From the NCBI GenBank assembly GCA_040382235.1, contig JBEIFV010000008.1, positions 1 to 64,000 of the forward strand: 64,000 bases of DNA. The letters run 5' to 3'. Under the pieces are notes generated by a model. That model worked only from the letters and a program-made list of their open reading frames with translations. It had not been told where the DNA came from and searched no databases. A program made the position numbers and the translations under genes. Shown piece after piece: positions 16,534 through 24,938 of the stretch (within the stretch, counting starts at the first letter, position 1; each line of letters opens with the position of its first letter). This DNA comes from JAEUOS01 sp040382235 (GTDB lineage Bacteria; Pseudomonadota; Gammaproteobacteria; Burkholderiales; JAEUOS01).

Positions 16534-17885
16534 AGCTCGATGCTGCCCGCCTGCAGGGAATCGTGCAGGAACTGATCGACGAGAACCCGTTCGCGATTCG
16601 CGCGCTGTTGCGCATTTCGACCACGGAACTGAGCGCCACGGTGCCGACGGCCGCGGTGACCTGCGAGGCGCGGCCACGCCTGCTGGTCAATCCCGGCTTC
16701 GTCGCCGCGCACTGCGCCACCGAGGACCATGTCAAGGCGCTGCTCTGCCATGAATTCCTCCATGTGCTGCTGCGCCACACCGAGGAAAAGCAGCCGCTCA
16801 CCCGCGCGCGCCACCTTGCGTTCGACGCGGTCATCAACGCCATCATCCACCGCCAGCATGGCGAAGCGTATTCGTCGTTCATGGCGGCGTATTACGCCGA
16901 CTCTCCGGGGCCGCTCAAGTTGTTGCGGCCGCAGACGCAAGAGGAGGGTGCGGCGTTTCGGACCGGAACCCAGCCCCAGTGGGTGCAAGCCTGGAATGCG
17001 CTCTATGCCGGCCGCCTGGTTGCGGACGACATCGAGGCACTGGCCGAGAGCATCGACAAGGGCGCCGGTACAGGGGATGCCGGACAAGCCATCCCGGAGC
17101 ATGGCGAGGAATGGGGTGCAGGCGACCTGCTTGGCGACCATGCCGACCAGGAGGCAGCCGTGTCTCCACAGATTCAGGAAGCGATCGAGCGCGCCCTGCG
17201 CGAGATGGACGGCCACGGCATCTGGCGCTCTCCGGGCACGCGCGGCGCCGGGGCGAACCCCTATGCCGCGCTGGTGAGCGGCGCGAACGAGCCCCTCAAG
17301 CGCTGGCGCGCCAAGGCCCTGGCGGTGCTCAGGCGCTACCTCACGCCCGACCCGCGTTCGCGCAACCGCCAGGACACGCCGACCGGGTACGCCTTGCCGG
17401 TGCTCTCGCCGTCCGACCGGCGCGCCATGCTGCGCTCGCTGTGGCAACCCTTCCTGCCGGAGGCGCAGTGGCAGGGGACGACGCCGCGCCGTACCGGCAC
17501 CACGCAGGTGTACCTCGATGTCTCCGGCTCGATGAGCCACGAAATGCCGATCCTGATCGCCCTCCTGGGGCAGTTGGCGCGCCACATTCGCCGGCCGTTC
17601 TGGGCCTTCAGCGACGTGGTGGCGCCGGCGGTCATCGAGCGCGGGCAATTGAAGGCGCAGACCACCGGCGGCACCTCGATGGCGTGCGTGCTGCAGCACC
17701 TGGCGAAGACGCGACCCGCCGCGGCGGTGGTGGTAACCGACGGCTTCATCGAAGCGGTGGACCCCAAGCTGGTCCAAGCGGCGCGCGGCACCCGGCTGCA
17801 TGTGCTGCTCACCCGCGACGGCAGCGCCAACCAGCTACAGCGCGCCGGCATCGCCTACACCCAACTCGACAAGGTACCCCAATGA
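16530..17885 (+). CDS. VWA-like protein with HEFLH metallopeptidase-like motif
   Basis: The 451-aa protein fits the DUF2201 putative metallopeptidase/VWA family. HEFLH at residues 74-78 lies in a hydrophobic helix (LLCHEFLHVLLRH), the pattern of zinc peptidases. The middle is acidic. The C-terminal VWA-like domain has DVSGSMS at 330-336 and VVVTDGF later. It is the expected partner of the MoxR ATPase. Whether it cleaves anything is unknown. The start overlaps the 153-aa gene and the stop overlaps the second MetK (ATGA), a fully coupled four-gene set. Confidence 0.88.
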   Translation: MKLDAARLQGIVQELIDENPFAIRALLRISTTELSATVPTAAVTCEARPRLLVNPGFVAAHCATEDHVKALLCHEFLHVLLRHTEEKQPLTRARHLAFDAVINAIIHRQHGEAYSSFMAAYYADSPGPLKLLRPQTQEEGAAFRTGTQPQWVQAWNALYAGRLVADDIEALAESIDKGAGTGDAGQAIPEHGEEWGAGDLLGDHADQEAAVSPQIQEAIERALREMDGHGIWRSPGTRGAGANPYAALVSGANEPLKRWRAKALAVLRRYLTPDPRSRNRQDTPTGYALPVLSPSDRRAMLRSLWQPFLPEAQWQGTTPRRTGTTQVYLDVSGSMSHEMPILIALLGQLARHIRRPFWAFSDVVAPAVIERGQLKAQTTGGTSMACVLQHLAKTRPAAAVVVTDGFIEAVDPKLVQAARGTRLHVLLTRDGSANQLQRAGIAYTQLDKVPQ

Positions 17886-19051
17886 TCCGCATGAGCGAAA
17901 TGGTATTGCCCGGCCACCCGGACAAGTTCTGCGACCAGGTGGCCGACGCCGTCATCGCCGAGGCGATGAAGATCGACGCCGACGCCTACGCGCAGGTGGA
18001 GGTGGCAGCCTGGTCGGACCAGGTGTGGGTCAATGGCGGCATCTGCACCCGCAGGCCGATGGAGCGGCCGCTTGTTGACATCGTCCGCGAGGTGGGCCGC
18101 AGCATCGGCTACACCGGCGGCAACGCCATCGACGCCGCGCGCTACCAGGTGCGGGACGCGGTGTGCAAGGAGGTGGGCGACCCGACGCGGTGGTCAACGC
18201 ACGTCAACGACCAGTGCATCATCGTAGGCTGGGCGGGCTATGACGCCAGGACCCGCTACCTGGCGCCCGAGCACTTCCTGGCGCACGTGTTTCGCGAGGC
18301 GCTCACCGCCGCCTGCCGGCCGGTGTGCAACGGCGGCGGCGGGCCGCTCGCGGGCGAAGGGCCGGACGGAAAGCTTCTGATCCGCCTGCGGGAAGAAGGC
18401 GAGCGCTGGCAGCTCGAACATGTGCTGGTGACCTTGCAGCAGCGCGGGTCGACCGCGTTTCTCGACCTGTGTGCCAGCATCAACGCCGTGCTCGCCGATG
18501 CGTATGCGGCGGTGCAGGCGGCGGATGGGCGCTGGCGTGCGCCGTGGCGCGAGGTGGAGCTGCTGGTCAATCCCAACGGCCCGCTGCTCAACGGCGGCAG
18601 CGACGGCGACAATGGCCAGACCGGGCGCAAGCTGGTCATGGACTACTACGGGCCGCGGGTGCCGATCGGCGGCGGCGCGCTGTCGGGCAAGCACCTGTCG
18701 CACATCGACCGCGTCGGCGCCTATGCGGCGCGCGACGCGGCGATCCGCGCGGTGCAGGGCGGCGCCGAAGAGTGCCTGGTGCGGGTGGCCTATGCGCCCA
18801 ACATGGCCGACCCGCTGGAGGTGAGTTGGGAGATGACCGGGCGCGGCGAGCGGGTTCCGAAGGAATTCTTTCGCCACGACGCGATGATCAGGCGCTACGG
18901 CGCGGCGGCGATCGGCCCGGCGCTGGCGTGCGGGAGGCATTTCTACGATGAGAGGCTGCCGTGGAACCGGGGTGGGTTGGGTGACGGCCGTGGGCGGGTC
19001 GCTCCGGCGGAGCAGGTGTGCCGGGCGACGGCGGTGAAACTGACCGCGTGA
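17882..19051 (+). CDS. Divergent S-adenosylmethionine synthetase-like protein
   Basis: The 389-aa protein keeps the MetK frame: GHPDK (11-15), the loop GGSDGDNGQTGRK (238-250) and PIGGGALSGK (261-270). The usual GAGDQGLMFGYA segment is replaced by VNDQCIIVGWAGYD (108-121), and the N-terminal ~10 residues of normal MetK are shortened. It could still make AdoMet, could use an analogue of methionine or ATP, or could be a SAM/methionine sensor. It is coupled to the VWA gene by ATGA overlap, which suggests that it acts with the MoxR-VWA complex. It is clearly distinct from the canonical MetK of the same operon. Confidence 0.88.
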   Translation: MIRMSEMVLPGHPDKFCDQVADAVIAEAMKIDADAYAQVEVAAWSDQVWVNGGICTRRPMERPLVDIVREVGRSIGYTGGNAIDAARYQVRDAVCKEVGDPTRWSTHVNDQCIIVGWAGYDARTRYLAPEHFLAHVFREALTAACRPVCNGGGGPLAGEGPDGKLLIRLREEGERWQLEHVLVTLQQRGSTAFLDLCASINAVLADAYAAVQAADGRWRAPWREVELLVNPNGPLLNGGSDGDNGQTGRKLVMDYYGPRVPIGGGALSGKHLSHIDRVGAYAARDAAIRAVQGGAEECLVRVAYAPNMADPLEVSWEMTGRGERVPKEFFRHDAMIRRYGAAAIGPALACGRHFYDERLPWNRGGLGDGRGRVAPAEQVCRATAVKLTA

Positions 19052-19073
19052 GGCCGGAATGGAGAAACCGGAG

Positions 19074-19208
19074 ATGAAAAAGCAAAACCCCTACGAGTTG
19101 CGCCCGTTGTGCATGATGCCGTGAATGCGTTCGGAGACGGCGATGATGGCGGCAGTGCTGCACGACGTGGTTGGGGATATGCACTGGACACCGGGGACGT
19201 TGCGCTAG
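19074..19208 (+). pseudogene. Remnant of a second HD-domain gene
   Basis: Two short frames, separated by an in-frame TGA (19122-19124), read NPYELRPLCMMP and then MMAAVLHDVVGDMHWTPGTLR-stop. They match residues ~28-66 of the HD hydrolase at 13930-14394 (APYVLHPLRMMM, AAVLHDVVEDTPWTLAKLR). Only this piece remains, directly behind metK2. The rest of 19052-19301 is the gap between the convergent operons and shows nothing else. Confidence 0.85.
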
Positions 19209-19301
19209 CGAGTCCATTGTCAAGAACTTCTCAGACCGCCGTTACGTTGACATGACTACCACCTTCGCCGGGGCTTCCGCGGCCGCCGGCTATATCGTGG
19301 C

Positions 19302-19877
19302 CTACGCGGTAGTCTTTGGCCATCTGAAAGAGTAGACGCCGGCGTAGAACTTGCGCTTGAGATATTCAAGATCCGCCTCCCAGTGAGAAATAGCGGTAAC
19401 AAGCCTCTCAGGATCATTCCATTTTGCGAGTCTTGTATGTGAGGCAAGCACGTTGGCCAATTTTTTCAGGCGCGTTGCGGTGCGCGGTTTTCCCCATTGG
19501 AGCATGTACTCGCGAGAGTGGACTGGAGGAATTTCGCGCAGGTAAACGTCTTCCAGAATCGCTCTTCGCTTCTGCGCGGTTACTCCGCTTCTTCCGACCC
19601 TGTATCCGATGAAGCCCAGTAAGCCTTCCTGAACTTGGAACACCTCATCGCCAATCGACCCCGAACCTTCAGGCGCGTCGGTGGTGGGCCACTGGAAGTG
19701 CTCTTTGAATCCTTTAAGACGCTCCTCAATCAGCTCTCGCAGCAATCGCGCGGCACGGCGCTCGCGGTATAGCAATTCCGTGTAAAGCATGTGGAGACGG
19801 GTGGGGTCCGACCAGTCCTCGGCTGCGCGTTCTTGAAGTGTGGTTGTTCTATCGTTGAAATATGGACGGTCAAGCAT
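19302..19877 (-). CDS. Conserved 191-aa protein, function unknown
   Basis: The last gene of the minus-strand operon encodes a soluble, mostly helical protein. Recognisable stretches are LYRERRAARLLRELIEERLK near residue 37, a central VHSREYMLQWGKPRTATRLK near 118-138, and IPPVHS just before it. The C-terminal end is WEADLEYLKRKFY. I do not recognise a family or active site. It lies 59 nt past the WYL gene and ends facing the metK operon. Confidence 0.75.
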   Translation of the reverse strand: MLDRPYFNDRTTTLQERAAEDWSDPTRLHMLYTELLYRERRAARLLRELIEERLKGFKEHFQWPTTDAPEGSGSIGDEVFQVQEGLLGFIGYRVGRSGVTAQKRRAILEDVYLREIPPVHSREYMLQWGKPRTATRLKKLANVLASHTRLAKWNDPERLVTAISHWEADLEYLKRKFYAGVYSFRWPKTTA

Positions 19878-19935
19878 GTTGTCCCTCTGCGATGGGTCGA
19901 ACTATTTTTGAAAAGAGCGGTGGTCCGCGCTGTCC

Positions 19936-20673
19936 CTATCGGCGCGAGTACAACTCTTGAAGGGCCTCAAAATCGGCCGCGGGATCGCTGCGAAATTCCG
20001 GCAGCAACTCGGCGGGTTCTGTAGTCACCACGCTCTTTGTGAAGCGGGTCAGCGGCACCTGGCGGCGACTTCGATCGCGGTCGACAACCAAATCGACGAT
20101 CCATCCCGTGGTGCCGAGGACGAAGCGCTGCAACGAAACGGTCTCGCTTTCGACCTTGTCTTCATCATTCTTCCAACTGGCCACGACCTGGCGGTCTTCG
20201 GTGAGCGCTGTTCCGAGATCGTGAATCACATGCCGGTTTCCTTTATCCAGGTTTGGCAGGTCAACCACCACTTTCTTGTGAAACCCTTTCATCGGTACGT
20301 TTCGGTACGCAAGCATTTTCTTGAGAACGCCCCGGAACGGGGCCGTGTGGGGCATGAATAACCCGGGGTCGATCTGGCTGGTGACATTGAGCAGGGTCAA
20401 CAGCGCGTACGCCTCGTGTTGATCTAGCCACATGCCGGGCAGGTCGAACTTGGTGCGGTACTGCCACGGATCGTCCTCGTCGCCGTCATAGACGTAGGCG
20501 TTGCGTTCCGGATCGTAGCTGATAGGGGCGCGCAGCCGGTCACGCATCAGCGTGATATCACGCATCACAGTGGCGCGGCTGACCTCGAATTCATCCTGGA
20601 TTTCGCGCGTGCTGACATAGCCCCGATTCTTGATCAGGAAGTGGATGCGGGAGATTCGTTCAGCTTCGCTCAT
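19936..20673 (-). CDS. HTH-WYL transcriptional regulator (second copy)
   Basis: The 245-aa protein has an N-terminal winged helix (ISRIHFLIKNRGYVSTREIQ, then FEVSRATVMRDITLMRDRLR) and a PGMWLDQHEAYALLTLL connector that parallels PGLWFNSSEAYALLAMQ of the first WYL protein. The C-terminal half is a WYL domain (VSLQRFVLGTTGWIVDLVVD), with the final region shorter than in the first copy. I chose the ATG at 20673 because AAGGAG precedes it; a longer frame begins at 20721. It lies within the minus-strand operon and could regulate either leader or the operators upstream. Confidence 0.88.
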   Translation of the reverse strand: MSEAERISRIHFLIKNRGYVSTREIQDEFEVSRATVMRDITLMRDRLRAPISYDPERNAYVYDGDEDDPWQYRTKFDLPGMWLDQHEAYALLTLLNVTSQIDPGLFMPHTAPFRGVLKKMLAYRNVPMKGFHKKVVVDLPNLDKGNRHVIHDLGTALTEDRQVVASWKNDEDKVESETVSLQRFVLGTTGWIVDLVVDRDRSRRQVPLTRFTKSVVTTEPAELLPEFRSDPAADFEALQELYSRR

Positions 20674-20787
20674 TTTCGACACTCCTTGGCTGACGGCGCG
20701 GTGGTGGCGCTCAGGCCACATCGCATCGTCGCCTTGGCATCATGCCTGAAAGTTGATGGCACTCCGGACGTTCGGGGATGCACGGCT

Positions 20788-21441
20788 TCAGTTGGGTTGC
20801 TGTGCCTGCGGAGCCGCTCGCAGGATGATCGACGCCACCAGGCGGATCCGCTCAGCGGCCGGATGGGAAGCTTCGTCCTGGTCAACGTCGTCCATCTCCT
20901 CGCGATAGGCGCCCTTGGCATTGCGGTATTCCGGCTGCAGGGAGCTGACGCCGAATTCGATATCGCCCAGTTGCCAGTTGAGGCCGCTGGCTTCGGAAAA
21001 GTCCTTCGCCTGGGCGAGCGCGTCCTTCACGATGGAAAGTCGCAGGTCTTGTACCGCCCCTGCCACCTTTACCGCCGGCAGCTGATGGTTTGCCTTAGGC
21101 TCGGTGAGGGAAAGACCTTCGCTGCTGGCCATGCGGGCGCGCTCGGCAAGGTTGTAGTTCTCGCCCAGGGGGGCGCGGGCGGTTGCTTCCACCGTGACGC
21201 GCTCGAAGCCGCTGGAGTCGCCCTGCCGGCGCGGGGCCGTCAGGACCCAGTCGACCGGAATGAAGTTCGTCAGCGTCTCGCGGACGCGTCGCTGCAGGGC
21301 GGTATGGTTGCGGTCGGCGCTGCTGACCAAAGCGTTGACGGTGATGGCGATGCGCACGGAATCGCGCGGCACGTTCTTGTGGGCGGTGGTGCGATAGCGC
21401 AGGGTCTGGGTATCGTGGAACTGGATGGTGGAATCGGACAT
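20788..21441 (-). CDS. SIMPL-like (DUF541-type) protein
   Basis: The 217-aa protein begins MSDSTIQFHDTQTLRY and has no signal peptide. A repeated strand/helix layout, with IRIAITVNALVSS-like strands and the helix DLRLSIVKDALAQAKDFSEA leading to GLNWQLGDIEFG, resembles the SIMPL/DUF541 fold. The family function is unclear. It sits between the HDAC-fold gene and the WYL gene on one transcript. An internally deleted relative is at 3661-3852 beside the VWA gene, which ties this gene to the same module. The fold assignment is by appearance only. Confidence 0.6.
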   Translation of the reverse strand: MSDSTIQFHDTQTLRYRTTAHKNVPRDSVRIAITVNALVSSADRNHTALQRRVRETLTNFIPVDWVLTAPRRQGDSSGFERVTVEATARAPLGENYNLAERARMASSEGLSLTEPKANHQLPAVKVAGAVQDLRLSIVKDALAQAKDFSEASGLNWQLGDIEFGVSSLQPEYRNAKGAYREEMDDVDQDEASHPAAERIRLVASIILRAAPQAQQPN

Positions 21442-21515
21442 TTCATTTTCTCCAAGGGTGTGAATTCAAAAGAGCAGGAAGGGCGAGGCGCGCAGCGCAC
21501 GCCTCGCGGAAGGAG

Positions 21516-22406
21516 TTAGGCCGCTGCGCCGTCGAGCTGGCCCGCGTCAGAGTCGGCATCGTCGCGCGGGTCGAAATAAGCCTCGACGCAGGCGCGCATG
21601 GTGTTGGCGTGGATCTCGATCACCTTGGCAAGCGGTTCCTGATAGCCGCCGGCCAGGTTCCACACCAGTGGAATGCCAAGGCGCGCCGCAGTGCGGAACA
21701 CGATGCGATCGCGCTCCAGAAGCTGCTCGGTGGTGAGATAGCCGCCCAGCGGGTCTTCGATGTGCGGATCGGCGCCGGCCTGGTACATCAGCAGATCGCA
21801 GCCGGCAAACGCTTCCACCAGGCCAGGTAGTTGCTCCAGGAAGGAGCGCGCCTCGCTTCTGTAGCCGTGGCCGGCTGTGATGTGGCGTACGCTGGATGCG
21901 AGGCACAGGTGATCGATGATGTCGTCGGTGCCGTCGCCGTAGTGCTCATCGCAATCCAGGATGCCGACGCGCTCGACCTGGCTTTCGCCCAGCAGGACAG
22001 CGGTGGCGACCATCAGGCCATTGAAGGTGCAAAAGCCGTGACAGCTTGCGTAGCTGGCATGGTGAAAGCCCGAGGTGGGCGACACCGCGACCTGACCGTT
22101 GGCCAGCGCCTCGCGTGATGCCGACAGGAAGGAGCCGGAGGTCCAGGGAAACGAGGCGGCCACATCGGCGCGGCGGTTGCCGAAGCCGTCCCGCTTGCTG
22201 AGATCGAGCACGGCGTCGACGTGGTCGCGGTCGTGGGCCAGCGCCAATTGCTCGCGGGTGACAGGTGTGGGACTAACGATGCGGATGGGCATGCGGCTGG
22301 CCTGCCAATCGGCTACGACCAGGGCCGGCTTGGCCGGGCTGTTCGAATACGACTCTGGTCGTGCGACCTGGTTGGGGTGATAGAAAACGGGGATCTGATT
22401 GAACAT
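21516..22406 (-). CDS. Histone-deacetylase-fold amidohydrolase
   Basis: The 296-aa protein has HDAC/AcuC-family active-site pieces: the paired histidines H115-H116 in SGFHHASYASCHGFCTFNG, the zinc motif LDCDEHYGDGT (D153, H155), and QAGADPHIEDPLGG (third ligand D213). A GGY segment carries the usual tyrosine. It should deacetylate lysine or polyamine-type substrates. A sirtuin, an unrelated NAD-dependent deacylase, is encoded just beyond the promoter (24939-25781), so the island carries both deacetylase chemistries. The substrate is unknown. Confidence 0.9.
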   Translation of the reverse strand: MFNQIPVFYHPNQVARPESYSNSPAKPALVVADWQASRMPIRIVSPTPVTREQLALAHDRDHVDAVLDLSKRDGFGNRRADVAASFPWTSGSFLSASREALANGQVAVSPTSGFHHASYASCHGFCTFNGLMVATAVLLGESQVERVGILDCDEHYGDGTDDIIDHLCLASSVRHITAGHGYRSEARSFLEQLPGLVEAFAGCDLLMYQAGADPHIEDPLGGYLTTEQLLERDRIVFRTAARLGIPLVWNLAGGYQEPLAKVIEIHANTMRACVEAYFDPRDDADSDAGQLDGAAA

Positions 22407-22522
22407 GGAAGGGTCCTTTTCGAAGAGATGAACGAGCCGGGAATGCGGAAATTCGCATTGCGCCGATCAGTGAGAACAGTATGAAGAGGGGGGTGTGTCA
22501 CCGAATGACACTTGCCCGAGAT

Positions 22523-23455
22523 TCACGCTTCGCGGCCCAAAGTTTTCTGCATCACCGGGCCGGTGCCTGCTGCCAGCTTGCCGCGCAGGGCCTGCCTCTC
22601 ATATGGGCTTGACCATCCGAGGTAGTCTTCAACGATCGACGAACGCATGGCGCGAAGATTGCTGCCGAACCAGCCGGTACTGTGGTAGCAGCATGAGAAC
22701 TGCCGTTGCAGCCACGATCGACGCTTGCTGACCGGCCAGCCATTCCAAGCGAACGGAAACATCTCTAGGTACGGAGCCATTGGCGTCGCCGGCTCGTCCA
22801 CCGTCAACTTGCGAAATAACTGGAGCAATTCGGACGGCTCGTCGGCATCTGCTTGCCGAACATCGATGCGTTCAAGCGAGTACATCCAACTCGCGGCGGT
22901 GTAGGTGTCGAGGGCCAGAAGTTGCCCGATCAATTCTTCGAGAGAAAAGCCTGAGCACAAGACCAGGCAATCGCCGTAAGACATGTTTTCATACCTGTCC
23001 GGCCGGTACTCCGACGACGTGACGAATCCGCGAAATGTCTTGTAGAGAGCGGCGACCACTTCCCTGCGATCGGCCGAGATTCGATGATTGAACGGCGGGT
23101 GCTTTTGGCGCCCAGTCCATTCCATCTCAAGCAGACCATGCCGCCAGGTAAATTGGCCCGAGGGTCCCTCGCAATCCCACGTGAATGCGCAGACTTGACA
23201 TCCCACCGCTATGGCTTCGAGCCAGGCGATGTAATTCTCAAATGGGCATTCGGTGCCGCTCAGTGTCACGCTGGTGGTGACAAGGTGCGGGGGGCTCTTG
23301 TCTTCTCGACCCCAGCGAGGAGAGTCTGGGTCGGGTAACCATTGTCGATCGCTCGACCAGCCTAGTTTCAACACGAGCCAGTCGCCCTGGGGTTCGTGCC
23401 GGAAGCGTGCCCGCAGGCCGCTGCTGACATGCTTGAAAAACGGTTGATGTTGCAT
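22523..23455 (-). CDS. Unknown 310-aa protein
   Basis: The start at 23455 follows a GAAAGGACTTTCA region with a fair ribosome-binding site; an in-frame codon upstream gives 324 aa. The protein is rich in Trp and aromatic residues: FFKHVSSGLRARFRHEPQG, WLEAIAVGCQVCAFTWDCEG, FTWRHGLLEMEW, FAWNGWPVSKRRSWLQRQFS. This gives an even, domain-like composition without a motif I recognise. It is cotranscribed with the HDAC-fold gene. No membrane segment is seen. Confidence 0.75.
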   Translation of the reverse strand: MQHQPFFKHVSSGLRARFRHEPQGDWLVLKLGWSSDRQWLPDPDSPRWGREDKSPPHLVTTSVTLSGTECPFENYIAWLEAIAVGCQVCAFTWDCEGPSGQFTWRHGLLEMEWTGRQKHPPFNHRISADRREVVAALYKTFRGFVTSSEYRPDRYENMSYGDCLVLCSGFSLEELIGQLLALDTYTAASWMYSLERIDVRQADADEPSELLQLFRKLTVDEPATPMAPYLEMFPFAWNGWPVSKRRSWLQRQFSCCYHSTGWFGSNLRAMRSSIVEDYLGWSSPYERQALRGKLAAGTGPVMQKTLGREA

Positions 23456-23601
23456 TGAAAGTCCTTTCGGTAAGTGAAGTTCGGGCACTCGCCTCAAGCG
23501 ACCGCCTCGTGCGCCCGGCTCCGGAGGAGCGGGTCTTTATTTGGTTGGGTTCGGCGCGTTCGCCGCGGCGGTCTAGGCCGCCATCGGCGAACGGTTGCCG
23601 G

Positions 23602-23958
23602 TTATTGGGCGGCGGGGGTTTCGTTGGATTCCCCGTCGCCAGTGAGCTGCCTGGCCAAGAGCTGAAAATACGCAGCAAGACACTTCCGCTCATCTGCATC
23701 GACTTCGATCCAGAAGTAGTTCTGCGGACGCGGCTGGCGGCGCTTTTCGTCCCACGCCAGTCTTGACGGCGGATCGGCGTACACCACCTTGCAGCGGTGC
23801 AGCTGTCCCGCCTCGTTAAGGACGGTGAAGCCGTCCTGGAAATTGCGTGCTGGGTATATGCCTCTGACGATGCGTAGTGCCAGCTCGCGCGCCGCGCGGT
23901 GGGAACGCGGCGCCTCCAAGTGGCCGATGTCGGCCACCACAGGGTCTCTGTGTTTCAT
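23602..23958 (-). CDS. Unknown 118-aa protein, first gene after leader B
   Basis: It is the first gene downstream of the SAM-I-clan-like leader B on the minus strand. Features are a basic middle (SRLAWDEKRRQPRPQNYFWI) and a C-terminal helix (ERKCLAAYFQLLARQL). I recognise no family. The 5' UTR holds two strong hairpins (23998-24040) and GGGAGAA lies before the ATG. The lead position implies that the whole operon depends on the attenuator. Confidence 0.7.
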   Translation of the reverse strand: MKHRDPVVADIGHLEAPRSHRAARELALRIVRGIYPARNFQDGFTVLNEAGQLHRCKVVYADPPSRLAWDEKRRQPRPQNYFWIEVDADERKCLAAYFQLLARQLTGDGESNETPAAQ

Positions 23959-23997
23959 GTTTTCTCCCGAATTGTTTAAGAACGCGATGCGCCGGTC

Positions 23998-24040
23998 GCA
24001 GGCGTGACAACGCCTGCCCCGGCCGCGGGCGAACCCGCGG
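23998..24040 (-). promoter_or_regulatory. Two strong hairpins in the 5' UTR of the minus-strand operon
   Basis: On the minus strand, CCGCGGG-TTCG-CCCGCGG (24040-24023) and GCAGGCGT-TGTC-ACGCCTGC (24017-23998) are perfect stems. No T-tract follows, so they are more likely pausing, stability or translational elements than terminators. Confidence 0.45.
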
Positions 24041-24172
24041 CGGGTGACCGATCGAAGCGCGACGTGCCTTAGGTCAAGGCGAGGCCTGGACGACCGGCGA
24101 CACGCGGCTTCGAGCGATCCAACTTCCCGACGGTGTGCACGACTTGTCCATCACGAGAGAAAACCCCAATGC

Positions 24173-24337
24173 AGAAAACACAAAGCCCTCCAGTAAATAC
24201 GTTACGGGAGGGCCAACTTCCCGTTTTGTTGCCGCCTTAATTACTCTGGCGACCACATCGTTTGACCACCTTGCCCAGGAAAAGTTGGCAGGTTGGCGGG
24301 GCTGATTTACGAACTTGAGCCCATCTCTTGATGCAAG
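24173..24337 (-). promoter_or_regulatory. SAM-I-clan-like riboswitch with terminator, copy B
   Basis: This is the second copy of the 11274-11436 leader, on the opposite strand at the head of the convergent operon. P1 pairs GCATC (24334-24330) with GATGT (24259-24255). P2, P3 and the SAM-contact positions are the same as in copy A. Changes in the pairing regions mostly keep the pair: GGCGAC becomes GGCGGC opposite GTCGCC. The antiterminator is ACGGGA/TCCCGT and the terminator GCCCTCC/GGAGGGC (24213-24185), followed by TTTGTGTTTT. Loop lengths differ and a 1-nt indel is present, which argues against a coding explanation. Confidence 0.75.
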
Positions 24338-24342
24338 TCCCC

Positions 24343-24371
24343 ATCATACAGAATAAATCGTCTAAAGTCAA
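24343..24371 (-). promoter_or_regulatory. Sigma-70 promoter of the minus-strand operon
   Basis: TTGACT (24371-24366) and TATGAT (24348-24343) are 17 bp apart, a near-consensus promoter. The +1 falls just before the P1 strand of leader B. An imperfect CTCG/CGAG dyad lies upstream at 24394-24408. Confidence 0.75.
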
Positions 24372-24528
24372 ATAAAAACGCCAGGAAATAACGCTCGGAT
24401 TCGTCGAGAAACAATCAAGTGTGGATCGTAGCCGGGCGGGTGTGGCACAGAGTGCGTCACCCCGCCGGCAGGCTAAGAAAAAACTCGCCTGCCGGCCCGC
24501 TTGCGGGTGGCGAAAGCGGCTTGCGCGG

Positions 24529-24914
24529 TCAGCGCGCTCCGCCACTCCCGAACCGCCGCGCCTGCACCTTGCGCGCACGCCACGACGCGGATTCTTCCTC
24601 CAGGCCCTCGGTCCTGAAGCCGGCAAGGTGCCGCACACGGCCGTCAGCGGCGAGGGCGCCAGCCACCACGTCCGTACCCTGTAGCCTCATGTCCTCGCCG
24701 TCGCCCAACGCGGCGAAGGTTGGCGCGCGAGAAGAGGCTGCTGGCGGAAGACGAGAACCTGTGTGCGCCGCTGTAGCCCCAGCGGCCCTGCTCGCAGCAA
24801 GAGACGGGAATGGTCAGCTTCTTGCCGGCCGGCACCAGGATGCTGATGTTGAGAATGCGGTTCTGTCGCGCGCCGCCGAGTTGCTCGCCGTCGACCAGCA
24901 GTACACGCGTGTTC
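24529..24914 (-). pseudogene. Dead ARPP-1-like gene
   Basis: One frame reads RVLLVDGEQLGGARQNRIL, then LVPAGKKLTIPVSCCEQGRW and FSSSASSLFSRANLRRV. This pattern resembles the ARPP-1 domain found beside ADP-ribosylglycohydrolases and phosphatases. The frame shifts near 24700-24715 and continues as GTDVVAGALAADGRVRHLAG to a stop at 24529. There is no start codon at the 5' end, only 22 nt after the sirtuin stop. The loss may have followed insertion of leader B downstream. Confidence 0.65.
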
Positions 24915-24938
24915 CTGGGTGATCACGGTCGCCATCGG

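Noticed and set aside
16979..19051. 690-codon frame spanning the VWA gene and metK2
   Set aside because: Its first 301 codons are an out-of-frame shadow of the VWA gene; metK2 starts at 17882.
24085..24172. A SAM-II element after leader B
   Set aside because: No CCGTATTGC or CTAAAAAGG signature between leader B and 23958.
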